Shown here piece by piece: positions 7,926 through 15,865 of a stretch of DNA of 64,000 nt. The notes beneath the pieces are model-generated. The model saw only the letters and a list, made by a program, of their open reading frames with translations. It had not been told where the DNA came from and did not search any database. Each line of letters opens with the position of its first letter. Position 1 is the first letter of the stretch. This stretch comes from Mycolicibacter sp. MU0083 (GTDB lineage Bacteria; Actinomycetota; Actinomycetes; Mycobacteriales; Mycobacteriaceae), in contig NZ_OY726394.1 of NCBI RefSeq assembly GCF_963378075.1, positions 3,720,001 through 3,784,000 of the forward strand. Direction: 5' to 3'. The position numbers and the translations under genes are program-made.

Positions 7926-8726
7926 GTGAGCAAACGTCTGGTCGCAGCCTCCGGAGCATTCCTCGCTGCAATTGCAATTGCCGGTCCCGCGACGGCGTAC
8001 GCCGATGAGCCGAACAACAACCAGCAGCAGCCGCAGCCCGCGGAACTGGTGTCGGCGCCGGTGCAGCAGACCCCTCCGGACGAGCAGCAGCTCGCCCCCG
8101 CCCAGGAGCTCGCCCCGGGCCAGCACGACATGATGCAGAACGCCCAAGAGGCTCAGGACGAGCAGCAGCGGCAGATGGCCGAGCAGCAGGCCGACCAGAT
8201 GGGTCAGGCCACCACCGCCGGCGCCGGTGTCAGCACCGCCAGCATGGCCGCGATGGGCCCCCAGATCGGCATGCAGCTGGCCATGATGGCCCCGATGATG
8301 GCGATGTACGCGCCGATGATGGCCATGCCGCTGGCGACCCCGCTGATGACCAGCCTCGCCACCTCGGGTGCGGCCGCCGGCGCTGTCACCGCCAGCGATC
8401 TGGCCGCCGACGGTGCCGCGGTAGCCGGCTCGTCCGCGGCGACCGATTTCGCCGGGGCCACCGCCGCCGACCTGCCCTTCAACCTGGGCGAAGGCCTGAC
8501 CCCGGACTTCCTCGACCCCGGTGCCCTGATCGACGGCACGGACGCAGTCGGCAACGCCGTGGGCGACGCTGCTGCTGCCGCCGCGGGTGACATTTCCGGC
8601 GAGCTCGCCTCCAGCCTGGCGGGCGACCTCCCCGGAATCGCCGCGGAGACCGGTACCGAGATCGGCACCCAGGCGGCCGGCGACGGCGTCTGCTTGGGCC
8701 TGTCCTTCCTCGGCCTCTGCGGCTAA
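7926..8726 (+). CDS. secreted Gln/Met/Ala-rich protein of unknown function
   Basis: I do not recognise a characterised family. The 266-residue product has a clear Sec signal peptide (KRLVAASGAFLAAIAIAGPATAYA, cleavage before DEPNNN). A Gln-rich hydrophilic stretch (QQQPQPAEL, then EAQDEQQRQMAEQQADQM, about residues 25-90) follows. Then comes a Met-rich hydrophobic segment (GMQLAMMAPMMAMYAPMMAMP, about 113-133) and an Ala/Gly/Asp-rich tail ending with two cysteines in GVCLGLSFLGLCG. The composition suggests an exported, perhaps membrane- or wall-associated protein. It sits opposite in strand between cysS and ispF, which are adjacent in M. tuberculosis. Start chosen from the signal peptide and the -10 spacing. 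Confidence 0.75.
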   Translation: MSKRLVAASGAFLAAIAIAGPATAYADEPNNNQQQPQPAELVSAPVQQTPPDEQQLAPAQELAPGQHDMMQNAQEAQDEQQRQMAEQQADQMGQATTAGAGVSTASMAAMGPQIGMQLAMMAPMMAMYAPMMAMPLATPLMTSLATSGAAAGAVTASDLAADGAAVAGSSAATDFAGATAADLPFNLGEGLTPDFLDPGALIDGTDAVGNAVGDAAAAAAGDISGELASSLAGDLPGIAAETGTEIGTQAAGDGVCLGLSFLGLCG

Positions 8727-8753
8727 GCCTCTTTCCCGCTCTCCCCGCCTGAC

Positions 8754-9230
8754 CTAACGCGGCGCCACCAACGCGGTGGCGACCGCGGCCAGGCCCTCTC
8801 CCCGGCCGGTGAGTCCGAGTCCGTCGGTGGTCGTCGCCGACACCGACACCGGTGCGCCGAGCAGTTCGGTCAGGACTTGTTGCGCCTCGCCGCGGCGCGG
8901 CCCGATCTTCGGCCGGTTGGCGATCACCTGCACCGCGGCGTTTCCGACCACGAATCCGTGCTCGTCGAGCAGATCGCGTACGTGGCCGAGCATCACGGCA
9001 CCCGTTACGCGGGCCCAGCGGGGATCGTCGACGCCGAACACCGAGCCCAGGTCTCCCAGCCCCGCCGCGGACAACAGCGCGTCACACAGGGCGTGTACGG
9101 CCACGTCGCCGTCGGAGTGCCCGGCGCAGCCGTCGGCGTCGGGGAACAACAACCCCAACAGCCAGCAGGGCCGGCCCGGCTCCACCGGATGGACATCGGT
9201 GCCCAGGCCCACCCGGGGCAGCAGGCTCAC
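8754..9230 (-). CDS. ispF: 2-C-methyl-D-erythritol 2,4-cyclodiphosphate synthase
   Basis: Fifth enzyme of the MEP isoprenoid pathway, converting CDP-methylerythritol phosphate to the cyclodiphosphate. The 158-residue product shows the family signature GTDVHPVEPG with metal ligands Asp and His, GHSDGDVAVHALCDALLSAAGLGDLG, and C-terminal ATTTDGLGLTGRGEGLAAVATALV. Its GTG start overlaps the ispD stop by four bases (GTGA). The ispD-ispF pair, downstream of carD, is conserved in mycobacteria. Metal and nucleotide-binding residues appear intact. Confidence 0.96.
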   Translation of the reverse strand: MSLLPRVGLGTDVHPVEPGRPCWLLGLLFPDADGCAGHSDGDVAVHALCDALLSAAGLGDLGSVFGVDDPRWARVTGAVMLGHVRDLLDEHGFVVGNAAVQVIANRPKIGPRRGEAQQVLTELLGAPVSVSATTTDGLGLTGRGEGLAAVATALVAPR

Positions 9231-9892
9231 CGATTCACCAGGGCCTCGGCGAGTACCGCATCCAGGCCGGTGGTGATCTTGAAGGCCAACGGATCTCCCT
9301 CGACCACCTGGACCTGGCCGCCGATGTGCTCGACCATCGAGGCGTCGTCGGTGAATCGGTCGCCCGAACCCGCCTGCTGGTAGGCGCGCAACAACAAGTC
9401 GGCGGCGAATCCCTGCGGTGTCTGCACCGACCGCAGCCCAGCCCGTTCGGGCGTGCCCAGCACCGCGCCGTTGGCATCGATGGCCTTGATGGTGTCGGCG
9501 ACCGGGAGCGCGGGTACCACGGCGCGGTGTCCCGCGTGCAGCGCCTCGACGACACGGACCACCAGCGACGACGGGGTCAACGGGCGAGCCGCATCGTGGA
9601 CCAGCACGAAATCGGGTTCGCCGGCGGCGGCCAGCGCCAATCGGACCGACTCGACGCGGTCGGCACCGCCCGCCACGACGGTGGCGCTCTCGCCGAGGAT
9701 CAGCTTGGCCTCATCGGTGCGGCCGGCCGGCACCGCGACCACCACGCGGTCGACGACCCCGGAATCCCGGAGACCCGCGACCGCACGCTCGACCAGGGTG
9801 TGCCCGCCGAGCAGAAAGAAAGCCTTCGGGATTCCGGCGCCCAGGCGCTTACCCGATCCCGCGGCCGGAACCACGGCTACCGTGCTTGGCAT
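9227..9892 (-). CDS. ispD: 2-C-methyl-D-erythritol 4-phosphate cytidylyltransferase
   Basis: Third MEP-pathway enzyme; transfers CMP to methylerythritol 4-phosphate. The 221-residue product begins MPSTVAVVPAAGSGKRLGAGIPKAF, the glycine-rich nucleotidyltransferase motif with its catalytic Arg and Lys. VLVHDAARPLTPSSLV, DTIKAIDANG and VQTPQGFAADLL follow, all diagnostic of IspD. The ATG at 9892 is preceded by GAGGGA at a good distance. It lies 31 bases downstream of carD and is coupled to ispF by GTGA overlap, so carD-ispD-ispF is probably one transcript. Confidence 0.95.
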   Translation of the reverse strand: MPSTVAVVPAAGSGKRLGAGIPKAFFLLGGHTLVERAVAGLRDSGVVDRVVVAVPAGRTDEAKLILGESATVVAGGADRVESVRLALAAAGEPDFVLVHDAARPLTPSSLVVRVVEALHAGHRAVVPALPVADTIKAIDANGAVLGTPERAGLRSVQTPQGFAADLLLRAYQQAGSGDRFTDDASMVEHIGGQVQVVEGDPLAFKITTGLDAVLAEALVNR

Positions 9893-9923
9893 AGATTCCC
9901 TCGGAATCTCACCGGTACTGCGA

Positions 9924-10412
9924 TCAGGACGCCGCCGCGAGTACCTCGTCGAGGATGGTCTCGGCCTTGGCGTCATCGGTGTTCTCGGCCAGGGCCAGTT
10001 CACCGACCAGGATCTGACGTGCCTTGGCCAGCATCCGCTTCTCGCCGGCGGACAGGCCACGCTCCTGGTCACGACGCCACAGGTCGCGGACCACCTCGGC
10101 TACCTTGTGCACGTCACCGGAGGCGAGCTTCTCCAGGTTGGCCTTGTAACGACGCGACCAGTTGGTCGGTTCTTCGGTGTGCGGAGCCCGCAGCACCTGG
10201 AAAACCTTGTCGAGGCCTTCCTGGCCGACAACGTCACGCACACCGACGTACTCAGCATTTTCAGCGGGAACTCGAACGGTGAGGTCGCCCTGGGCAACCT
10301 TGAGGACCAGGTAGTCCTTTTGCTCACCTTTGATGGTCCGGGTTTCAATCGCCTCGATCAACGCTGCACCGTGGTGTGGATATACGACGGTGTCTCCGAC
10401 CTTGAAGATCAT
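9924..10412 (-). CDS. carD: CarD family RNA polymerase-binding transcription regulator
   Basis: Essential mycobacterial factor that binds the RNA polymerase beta subunit and promoter DNA and stabilises open complexes, especially at rRNA promoters. The 162-residue product matches the M. tuberculosis length. The N-terminal Tudor-like interaction domain starts MIFKVGDTVVYPHHGAALIEAIE; the helical DNA-binding part includes TNWSRRYKANLEKLASGDVHKVAEVVRDLW. The ATG at 10412 follows AAAGGGG by about 12 bases. It is divergent from lpqE across 248 bases; a candidate minus-strand -10 TAGCAT lies at 10439-10444. Downstream are ispD and ispF. Confidence 0.97.
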   Translation of the reverse strand: MIFKVGDTVVYPHHGAALIEAIETRTIKGEQKDYLVLKVAQGDLTVRVPAENAEYVGVRDVVGQEGLDKVFQVLRAPHTEEPTNWSRRYKANLEKLASGDVHKVAEVVRDLWRRDQERGLSAGEKRMLAKARQILVGELALAENTDDAKAETILDEVLAAAS

Positions 10413-10660
10413 CTGATTTGAGCCCCTTTCGCTACCCCATGCTAACACGGCCCGCCGACACCGGACCACCAACGGTGCAGGTCAGGGGCATCGCAGGGCC
10501 CCGAGGGGGGTTGACAGCAAGCGCTAACCATGCATGGCGCGGCCCGATCGGGGCAGGTCGGTGCGGTTGCGGGCGACCCGGAACCCTGCGCTACCGCCGC
10601 AACCGGGTTGCTACTACAGTGCATAGTCACAAGCCGCGCCAGCCGAGCAGGAGACCATAC

Positions 10661-11215
10661 GTGAACCGGTTCAACAGTGCCTTGAAGAAGGCCGCTATCG
10701 GACTTGTCGCCGCCACCGCGCTGGCCGCGTGCGGCACCGGCCAGTACTCGCAGACCGCCGACCAGGCGGCCGCGGTCAACGGCAGCGCGGCCGACGTCGG
10801 CGACCTGGCACTGCGCGACGTGCAGATCCAGGCCGTGCAGTCCGGCGACGCCCTGGAGCCCGGCGACACCGTCGACCTGGTCTTCGTCGTCACCAACCAG
10901 TCGACACAGACCCCCGACGAACTGACCGAGATCACCTCCCCGATCGGCAAGGTGTCGCCGTTGACCGGGGCCAAGACGGTGCCCGTCGACGGCGTCCTGG
11001 TGGTCGGTACCCCGGCCGGCCCGGACCTGCCGACCGCACCCGCGGCCAAGGCATTGCCCGAGGTCGCCGACGCCAACACCGCATCGGCGACGGTCACGCT
11101 GGACCAGGAGATCCGCAACGGACTCACCTACGAGTTCACCTTCAACTTCAAGAACGCCGGCAAGGTGAGCCTGCAGGTGCCGATCTCGGCCGGACCGGTC
11201 TCGCACCACCACTGA
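10661..11215 (+). CDS. lpqE: lipoprotein LpqE
   Basis: Exported lipoprotein of unknown molecular function, conserved in mycobacteria. The 184-residue precursor has a basic N-terminus (VNRFNSALKKA), a hydrophobic core and a lipobox LAAC with Cys24. The mature part has a predicted beta-sandwich character (LRDVQIQAVQSGDALEPGDTVDLVFVVTNQS). The GTG at 10661 follows AGGAG at 10649-10653. A possible -10 TACAGT lies at 10615-10620. The 248-base gap to divergent carD holds both promoters and nothing else I can name. radA begins 49 bases downstream. Confidence 0.9.
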   Translation: MNRFNSALKKAAIGLVAATALAACGTGQYSQTADQAAAVNGSAADVGDLALRDVQIQAVQSGDALEPGDTVDLVFVVTNQSTQTPDELTEITSPIGKVSPLTGAKTVPVDGVLVVGTPAGPDLPTAPAAKALPEVADANTASATVTLDQEIRNGLTYEFTFNFKNAGKVSLQVPISAGPVSHHH

Positions 11216-11252
11216 CCCCGGCGCCTCGACCGGCACTGTCGGACCGACCCGT

Positions 11253-11258
11253 TACGGT
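11253..11258 (+). promoter_or_regulatory. -10 element of radA, leaderless type
   Basis: TACGGT fits TANNNT and ends six bases before the GTG of radA, so radA may have its own leaderless transcript in addition to read-through from lpqE. Confidence 0.45.
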
Positions 11259-11264
11259 CGCCGA

Positions 11265-12668
11265 GTGGCCAAGGCACGTTCGCTCTATCGCTGTTCGGAA
11301 TGCGGGAACACCACCGCGAAATGGGTGGGTCGCTGCCCGGAATGCGGTAGCTGGGGCGGTATCGACCCGGTAGCCGAGGCGGCACCGGCGGCCGGCGGCC
11401 TGCGACCGGCGACCCCGGCACGCCCCGCGGTTCCGATCAGCTCCATCGCCGTGGGTTCCGCGCGGCCCCAACCGACCGGCGTCGCCGAACTGGATCGGGT
11501 GCTGGGCGGCGGCGTGGTGCCCGGCTCGGTCACCCTGCTCGCCGGTGATCCCGGCGTCGGAAAGTCCACGCTGCTCCTGGAAGTCGCCCATCGCTGGGCC
11601 TTGGCGGGACGGCGGGCACTGTACGTGTCCGGGGAGGAATCCGCCGGGCAGATCCGGCTGCGGGCCGAACGCACCGGGTCCAGCCACGACGAGATCTATC
11701 TGGCCGCCGAATCCGACCTGCAGACGGTACTCGGCCACATCGCGGCGGTACGGCCGTCCCTGATGGTGGTCGACTCGGTGCAGACCGTGGCCGCCTCCGA
11801 CACCGACGGCGTGACCGGCGGCGTCACCCAGGTACGTGCCGTCACCGCGGCACTGACCGCCGCGGCCAAGGCCGCCGATGTGGCACTGGTGCTGGTCGGG
11901 CACGTCACCAAGGACGGCGCGATCGCCGGCCCGCGTTCCCTGGAGCACCTCGTCGACGTGGTGCTGCACTTCGAAGGCGACCGCAACTCGGTGCTGCGAA
12001 TGGTGCGCGCGGTCAAGAACCGTTACGGCGCCACCGACGAGGTGGGCTGTTTCCTGCTGCACGACAACGGTATCGAGGGCATCGCGGACCCGTCCGGGCT
12101 CTTCCTCGAGCAGCGCAGCGAACCGGTGGCGGGCACCGCGATCACGGTGGCGCTGGACGGCAAGCGCCCGTTGATCGGTGAGGTGCAGGCCCTGCTGGCC
12201 ACGCCGTCGGGCGGCTCGCCGCGCCGGGCGGTCAGCGGGATCGATCACGCCCGCGCCGCAATGATCACCGCGGTACTGGACAAGCACGGCAAACTGCCGA
12301 TCGCGGCCGGCGACATCTACCTGTCGACGGTCGGCGGGATGCGGTTGACCGACCCGTCGACCGATCTGGCGGTCGCCGTGGCGCTGGCGTCGGCCTACAC
12401 CGAACTGCCGCTGCCCGCGACCACCGTCGTGGTGGGCGAGGTCGGATTGGCCGGCGATCTGCGACCGGTCAACGGTATGGACCGCCGGCTCGCCGAAGCG
12501 GCCCGACTGGGGTTCACCACGGCGCTGACGCCGCCGAGCGCCCCGGCCGCGGTGGGCGGCCTGCGCACCGTCGCGGCCGCCAATATCGGCGCGGCGCTGC
12601 GCCACCTGGCCGATATCGCGGGGCGGCGCACCGGTCGGCCGGCGCCCCGGTCATTGGACGGCGACTAG
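11265..12668 (+). CDS. radA: DNA repair protein RadA
   Basis: RecA-like, DnaB-like branch-migration helicase that acts in recombination. The 467-residue product has an N-terminal C4 zinc finger (CSECGNTTAKWVGRCPEC), Walker A (GDPGVGKSTLLLE), Walker B (LMVVDSVQT), and the RadA-specific KNRYG motif (usually KNRFG). The C-terminal Lon-protease-like domain follows (GDIYLSTVGGMRLTDPSTDLAVAVALAS). In other mycobacteria the diadenylate cyclase gene disA directly follows radA (as Rv3585-Rv3586 in M. tuberculosis). Here the next gene, on the opposite strand, ends only five bases after radA, and disA is absent from the window. Confidence 0.96.
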   Translation: MAKARSLYRCSECGNTTAKWVGRCPECGSWGGIDPVAEAAPAAGGLRPATPARPAVPISSIAVGSARPQPTGVAELDRVLGGGVVPGSVTLLAGDPGVGKSTLLLEVAHRWALAGRRALYVSGEESAGQIRLRAERTGSSHDEIYLAAESDLQTVLGHIAAVRPSLMVVDSVQTVAASDTDGVTGGVTQVRAVTAALTAAAKAADVALVLVGHVTKDGAIAGPRSLEHLVDVVLHFEGDRNSVLRMVRAVKNRYGATDEVGCFLLHDNGIEGIADPSGLFLEQRSEPVAGTAITVALDGKRPLIGEVQALLATPSGGSPRRAVSGIDHARAAMITAVLDKHGKLPIAAGDIYLSTVGGMRLTDPSTDLAVAVALASAYTELPLPATTVVVGEVGLAGDLRPVNGMDRRLAEAARLGFTTALTPPSAPAAVGGLRTVAAANIGAALRHLADIAGRRTGRPAPRSLDGD

Positions 12669-12673
12669 CCCGA

Positions 12674-13438
12674 TCAGTTGCCGGGCGGCGGCGCGTCCGC
12701 CGGCGGCGGCGGTACTTCCTCCACCGGCGGGGGCGCATCCGGCGCACCCTCGGTCAGCATGAACGGCACCGTCGCCGATCTCAGATTGCCCAGTTGGACG
12801 ACGAGGTTGTAGGTGCCCGGCCCGATCGGTTGTCGCGGCAGTGGGCACTGCGGCTCCGAACCCATGCCCGTCCAGGTCACCGTGGTGGTGACCTGCTCGC
12901 CCGGGTCGAAGGTCTTCACCAGGGTCTCGTTCGACGGTGCGCAGTCCAGGTTCGACCACAACCGCTGGTTGTCCAGCGAATAGACGTAGGCGGCCAGCAC
13001 CGCCGCGCCCACATCCCGCTTGCAGGCGACCAGACCGATGTTGGTGACGACCATGGTGAACTGGGGCTGCTCTCCGAGCGCGTACTGCGGACCGGTCAGG
13101 CCCTTGACCGCCAGCGTCGAATCGGGGCAGTCGTCGCCCTCCTTGAGCACCGGCGGCGGCGTCACCGCGGCGGTGGGGGTCGCCGACGGTGGCGGTGCCT
13201 GCTCCGCCGGCGGGACCACCGGGGTCTTGACCTCTTCGGGCGACGAGCCCTGCGGCTTGGCGCCGGCGGAGGTGGACGTGTTCTTCGCGTCGGCCGTCTT
13301 GCTGCCGCCACTGTGTGAGGCGAAGAAGAAGATGGCCGAGACCACTGCGATCACGGTGAGTGCAATACCCACCGCGAGGCCACGTCGTCGCCAATAGATC
13401 TGCGAAGGCAGCGGACCCTGCGGTTCCAAATCGAGCAC
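12674..13438 (-). CDS. single-pass membrane protein with exported domain (Rv3587c-like)
   Basis: Conserved mycobacterial protein of unknown function, 254 residues. A short cytoplasmic N-terminus (LDLEPQGPLPSQIYWRRRG) precedes one membrane segment (residues about 21-42). Next is a Ser/Thr/Pro-rich linker (residues 45-95), then an extracytoplasmic beta-rich domain with three cysteines (DDCPDSTLAVKGL, GLVACKRDVG, LDCAPSNETLVKTF) and a Pro-rich tail. It converges on radA with five bases between stop codons. The GTG at 13438 is preceded by TACCGT six bases upstream. Role unknown; wall-facing topology is inferred. Confidence 0.85.
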   Translation of the reverse strand: MLDLEPQGPLPSQIYWRRRGLAVGIALTVIAVVSAIFFFASHSGGSKTADAKNTSTSAGAKPQGSSPEEVKTPVVPPAEQAPPPSATPTAAVTPPPVLKEGDDCPDSTLAVKGLTGPQYALGEQPQFTMVVTNIGLVACKRDVGAAVLAAYVYSLDNQRLWSNLDCAPSNETLVKTFDPGEQVTTTVTWTGMGSEPQCPLPRQPIGPGTYNLVVQLGNLRSATVPFMLTEGAPDAPPPVEEVPPPPADAPPPGN

Positions 13439-13444
13439 GCTCTC

Positions 13445-13450
13445 ACGGTA
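13445..13450 (-). promoter_or_regulatory. -10 element of the Rv3587c-like gene
   Basis: TACCGT on the minus strand ends six bases before the GTG start at 13438; leaderless spacing. Confidence 0.45.
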
Positions 13451-13531
13451 GGTCGCGCCCCGCGCGAGTTGTCCGATCCGTCCCGGCGTGTCGTTGCCGC
13501 GTTGTGACCTTCGGCGACTATTCGGCCGTTC

Positions 13532-14167
13532 TCAGTCCTCGATGTCGCCGACGTCGCCGACGTCACCGATCCGATTGCGCAGCGTCACCTGCCCGTCGGC
13601 GAGGTGATAGGTGGCGCCGACGATGGCCAGCGAACCGGCGGCGATCCGCTGGGCTATCGACGTGGACCGGGTCGCCAGTTGCGTCACGGTCTCGCTGACG
13701 TGGCGGGCTTCGAACTCGTCGACGCCGCGCAGGCCGTCGCGGCGGCCCAGCATGATCGACGGGGCCACCCGCTCGACGATGTCGCGCAGGAAGCCGCCCG
13801 GCACCTCGCCGTCGTCGAGCGCGGCCAGCGCGGCCTTGACCGCACCGCAACTGTCGTGACCCAGGACCACGATCAGCGGGACGTCGAGCACCTCCACCCC
13901 GAATTCGATCGACCCCAGCACCGCCGAGTCGATGACGTGGCCGGCGGTGCGCACCACGAACATGTCGCCCAGGCCCTGATCGAAGATCAACTCCGCGGCT
14001 ACCCGGCTGTCGCCGCAGCCGAACACCACCGCGGTGGGTTTCTGCCCCTCGGCGAGTGCGGCCCGACGCGCCACCCCCTGGCTGGGGTGGCTGGGCTTAC
14101 CGGCGACGAAACGCTGGTTACCCTCCTTGAGTGCCTTCCACGCTGAGACCGGGTTCGAGTTGGGCAT
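13532..14167 (-). CDS. canB: beta-class carbonic anhydrase
   Basis: Zinc enzyme interconverting CO2 and bicarbonate; equivalent to Rv3588c. The 211-residue product begins MPNSNPVSAWKALKEGNQRF as its relatives do. Beta-CA zinc ligands are visible: the Cys of FGCGDSRVAAE, and the His and Cys of LGHDSCGAVKAAL, with the catalytic Asp-Arg pair in CGDSR. The C-terminus carries a short in-frame repeat (GDVGDVGDIED). The ATG at 14167 shares a CATG palindrome with the probable mutY start on the other strand; an ATG two codons upstream is the alternative. Identification is certain. Confidence 0.95.
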   Translation of the reverse strand: MPNSNPVSAWKALKEGNQRFVAGKPSHPSQGVARRAALAEGQKPTAVVFGCGDSRVAAELIFDQGLGDMFVVRTAGHVIDSAVLGSIEFGVEVLDVPLIVVLGHDSCGAVKAALAALDDGEVPGGFLRDIVERVAPSIMLGRRDGLRGVDEFEARHVSETVTQLATRSTSIAQRIAAGSLAIVGATYHLADGQVTLRNRIGDVGDVGDIED

Positions 14168-15113
14168 GTCCATCATTCTGCACTGCATCGGCGGCGGCCG
14201 CGCGGTGAGCATCGATGCCGACGACCTACTGGGCTGGTTCGCCGTCGCCGAACGCGACCTGCCGTGGCGGGCGGGAGATGTCACGCCGTGGCAGATCCTG
14301 GTGAGCGAGTTCATGCTCCAGCAGACCCCGGTGGCCCGGGTGCTGCCGATCTGGCCGGATTGGGTGGCGCGCTGGCCGACCCCGTCGGCGACCGCGGCGG
14401 CAAGCCAGGCCGACGTGCTGCGGGCCTGGGGGAAACTCGGCTATCCCCGGCGGGCCAAGCGACTCCACGAATGCGCTGCGGTGATCGCCCGGGACTTCGC
14501 CGACGAGGTCCCCGACGACGTCGAGGTCCTGGAGCAGCTGCCCGGGATCGGTAGCTACACCGCCCGCGCGGTGGCCGGTTTCGCCTACCGCCAACCGGTT
14601 CCGGTGGTCGACACCAACGTGCGCCGGGTGGTGGCCCGGGCGGTGCACGGACAGGCGGACGCCGGGTCCCCTTCGGTCAAACGCGATCACGCCGACGTGG
14701 AGGCTCTGCTGGCCCTGCTACCCGACGCCGAGCGGGCGGCCCGGTTCTCCGCGGCGCTGATGGAACTGGGCGCGATCGTGTGCACCGCGCGTGCGCCGCA
14801 GTGCGGGCACTGCCCGTTGCGCGGTGATTGCCGATGGCTGCTGGCCGGCTCGCCACCTGGTGCCGACCGTAAGCGGCCCGCCCAGCGCTATGCCGGCACC
14901 GATCGGCAGGCCCGGGGCCGACTGTTGGATGTGTTGCGGGACAACACTGTTGCCGTGACACGTGCCGAACTGGACCTGGCATGGCCGGCCGATGCGGTGC
15001 AGCGCGAGCGGGCGCTGTCGTCGTTGCTGGACGACGGCCTGGCCGAACGCCTGCCCGATGGCCGCTTCGCGCTGCCGGGTCACGACAGGAACGACTCGAC
15101 GGCCTCGCGGTAG
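14166..15113 (+). CDS. mutY: A/G-specific adenine DNA glycosylase MutY
   Basis: Removes adenine mispaired with 8-oxoguanine. The 315-residue product has the helix-hairpin-helix and catalytic region (QLPGIGSYTARAVAGFAY, then PVVDTNVRRVVARAVHG with the catalytic Asp). It also has the 4Fe-4S ligand set C-x6-C-x2-C-x5-C (CTARAPQCGHCPLRGDC) and EFMLQQTPVARV. The ATG at 14166 gives MSIILHC, alignable with the M. tuberculosis start, and overlaps the canB start; a GTG at 14205 is the alternative. The 3' end overlaps the convergent hydrolase gene by 34 bases. Confidence 0.94.
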   Translation: MSIILHCIGGGRAVSIDADDLLGWFAVAERDLPWRAGDVTPWQILVSEFMLQQTPVARVLPIWPDWVARWPTPSATAAASQADVLRAWGKLGYPRRAKRLHECAAVIARDFADEVPDDVEVLEQLPGIGSYTARAVAGFAYRQPVPVVDTNVRRVVARAVHGQADAGSPSVKRDHADVEALLALLPDAERAARFSAALMELGAIVCTARAPQCGHCPLRGDCRWLLAGSPPGADRKRPAQRYAGTDRQARGRLLDVLRDNTVAVTRAELDLAWPADAVQRERALSSLLDDGLAERLPDGRFALPGHDRNDSTASR

Positions 15114-15850
15114 GTCTGCGGAGCGTCGTCGTGCACCAGATGCCCGGCGTCGGGGACGTGCAGGTAGCTGCCTTCGGGCGTCAACCGGTGCATCTCCCGC
15201 ATCTGCCCCGGCGGTGTCACCGTGTTGCCGGCCTCGATCAGCAGTACCGGGACGCGCACCGCGCGCCACTGCGCCCAGTAGTCGCGGGTGCCCCACTCGG
15301 CGGCGATCTGCACCCACTTCTCCGGCCGCCCGTGCAGCCGCCAGCCGGTCTCGGTGCGGTCGAAGGCCTCCAGGAAGTACCGGCCGGCGATCTCGCCGAA
15401 TTCGGCGATCACATCCTCGGCCCGGCCGAACTCGACCGGAAGCGCATGCGCCCACGGCTCCCACGCCCCGGTGGTGAAGGCGGTGAAGTCCGGCGCCATG
15501 TCCTCGACCACCAGCGCCGACACCAGCTCGGGATGCCGAGCCGCCAGACACCAGGAGTGCAGTCCACCCATCGAGTGGCCGATCAACCGCACCGGCCCGG
15601 GCAGCTGTTCGACCGCGGTGGCCAGGTCGGCGACGAAGCGTTCGGTGGAGATCGGGTGCGGGTCGTCGACCTCGCGGCCACGGTGCCAGGGCGCGTCGTA
15701 GGTGTAGACCGAACCCAGTCGCGACAGCCACGGCCACTGCCGGGGCCAGGTACTTCCGCGGCCCATCAAGCCGTGGACCAGCACCAGCGGCGTTCCGTGC
15801 CCGCCGCGATAGGTCAGCAACTCGGTCGACGCATTCTCCACCCGGGGCAC
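15080..15850 (-). CDS. alpha/beta hydrolase (Rv3591c-like)
   Basis: Probable serine hydrolase of unknown substrate, 256 residues. The nucleophile elbow is GHSMGGLHSW; the oxyanion region is LVHGLMGRGSTW; the catalytic His is in VPDAGHLVHDDAPQ. The product begins MPRVENASTELLTYRGG from a GTG at 15850. It is divergent from mhuD with only 15 bases between starts, and converges with mutY with 34 bases of overlap. No signal peptide. The neighbourhood mutY - hydrolase - mhuD is conserved, minus the PE_PGRS gene present here in M. tuberculosis. Confidence 0.88.
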   Translation of the reverse strand: MPRVENASTELLTYRGGHGTPLVLVHGLMGRGSTWPRQWPWLSRLGSVYTYDAPWHRGREVDDPHPISTERFVADLATAVEQLPGPVRLIGHSMGGLHSWCLAARHPELVSALVVEDMAPDFTAFTTGAWEPWAHALPVEFGRAEDVIAEFGEIAGRYFLEAFDRTETGWRLHGRPEKWVQIAAEWGTRDYWAQWRAVRVPVLLIEAGNTVTPPGQMREMHRLTPEGSYLHVPDAGHLVHDDAPQTYREAVESFLS

Positions 15851-15852
15851 GG

Positions 15853-15858
15853 TAGCCT
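15853..15858 (+). promoter_or_regulatory. -10 element of mhuD
   Basis: TAGCCT fits TANNNT and ends seven bases before the mhuD ATG, inside a 15-base divergent gap. A leaderless mhuD message is implied. Confidence 0.5.
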
Positions 15859-15865
15859 AGGCCAC

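Noticed and set aside
10511..10516. TTGACA between carD and lpqE
   Set aside because: A perfect -35, but no -10 lies at the correct spacing on the plus strand.
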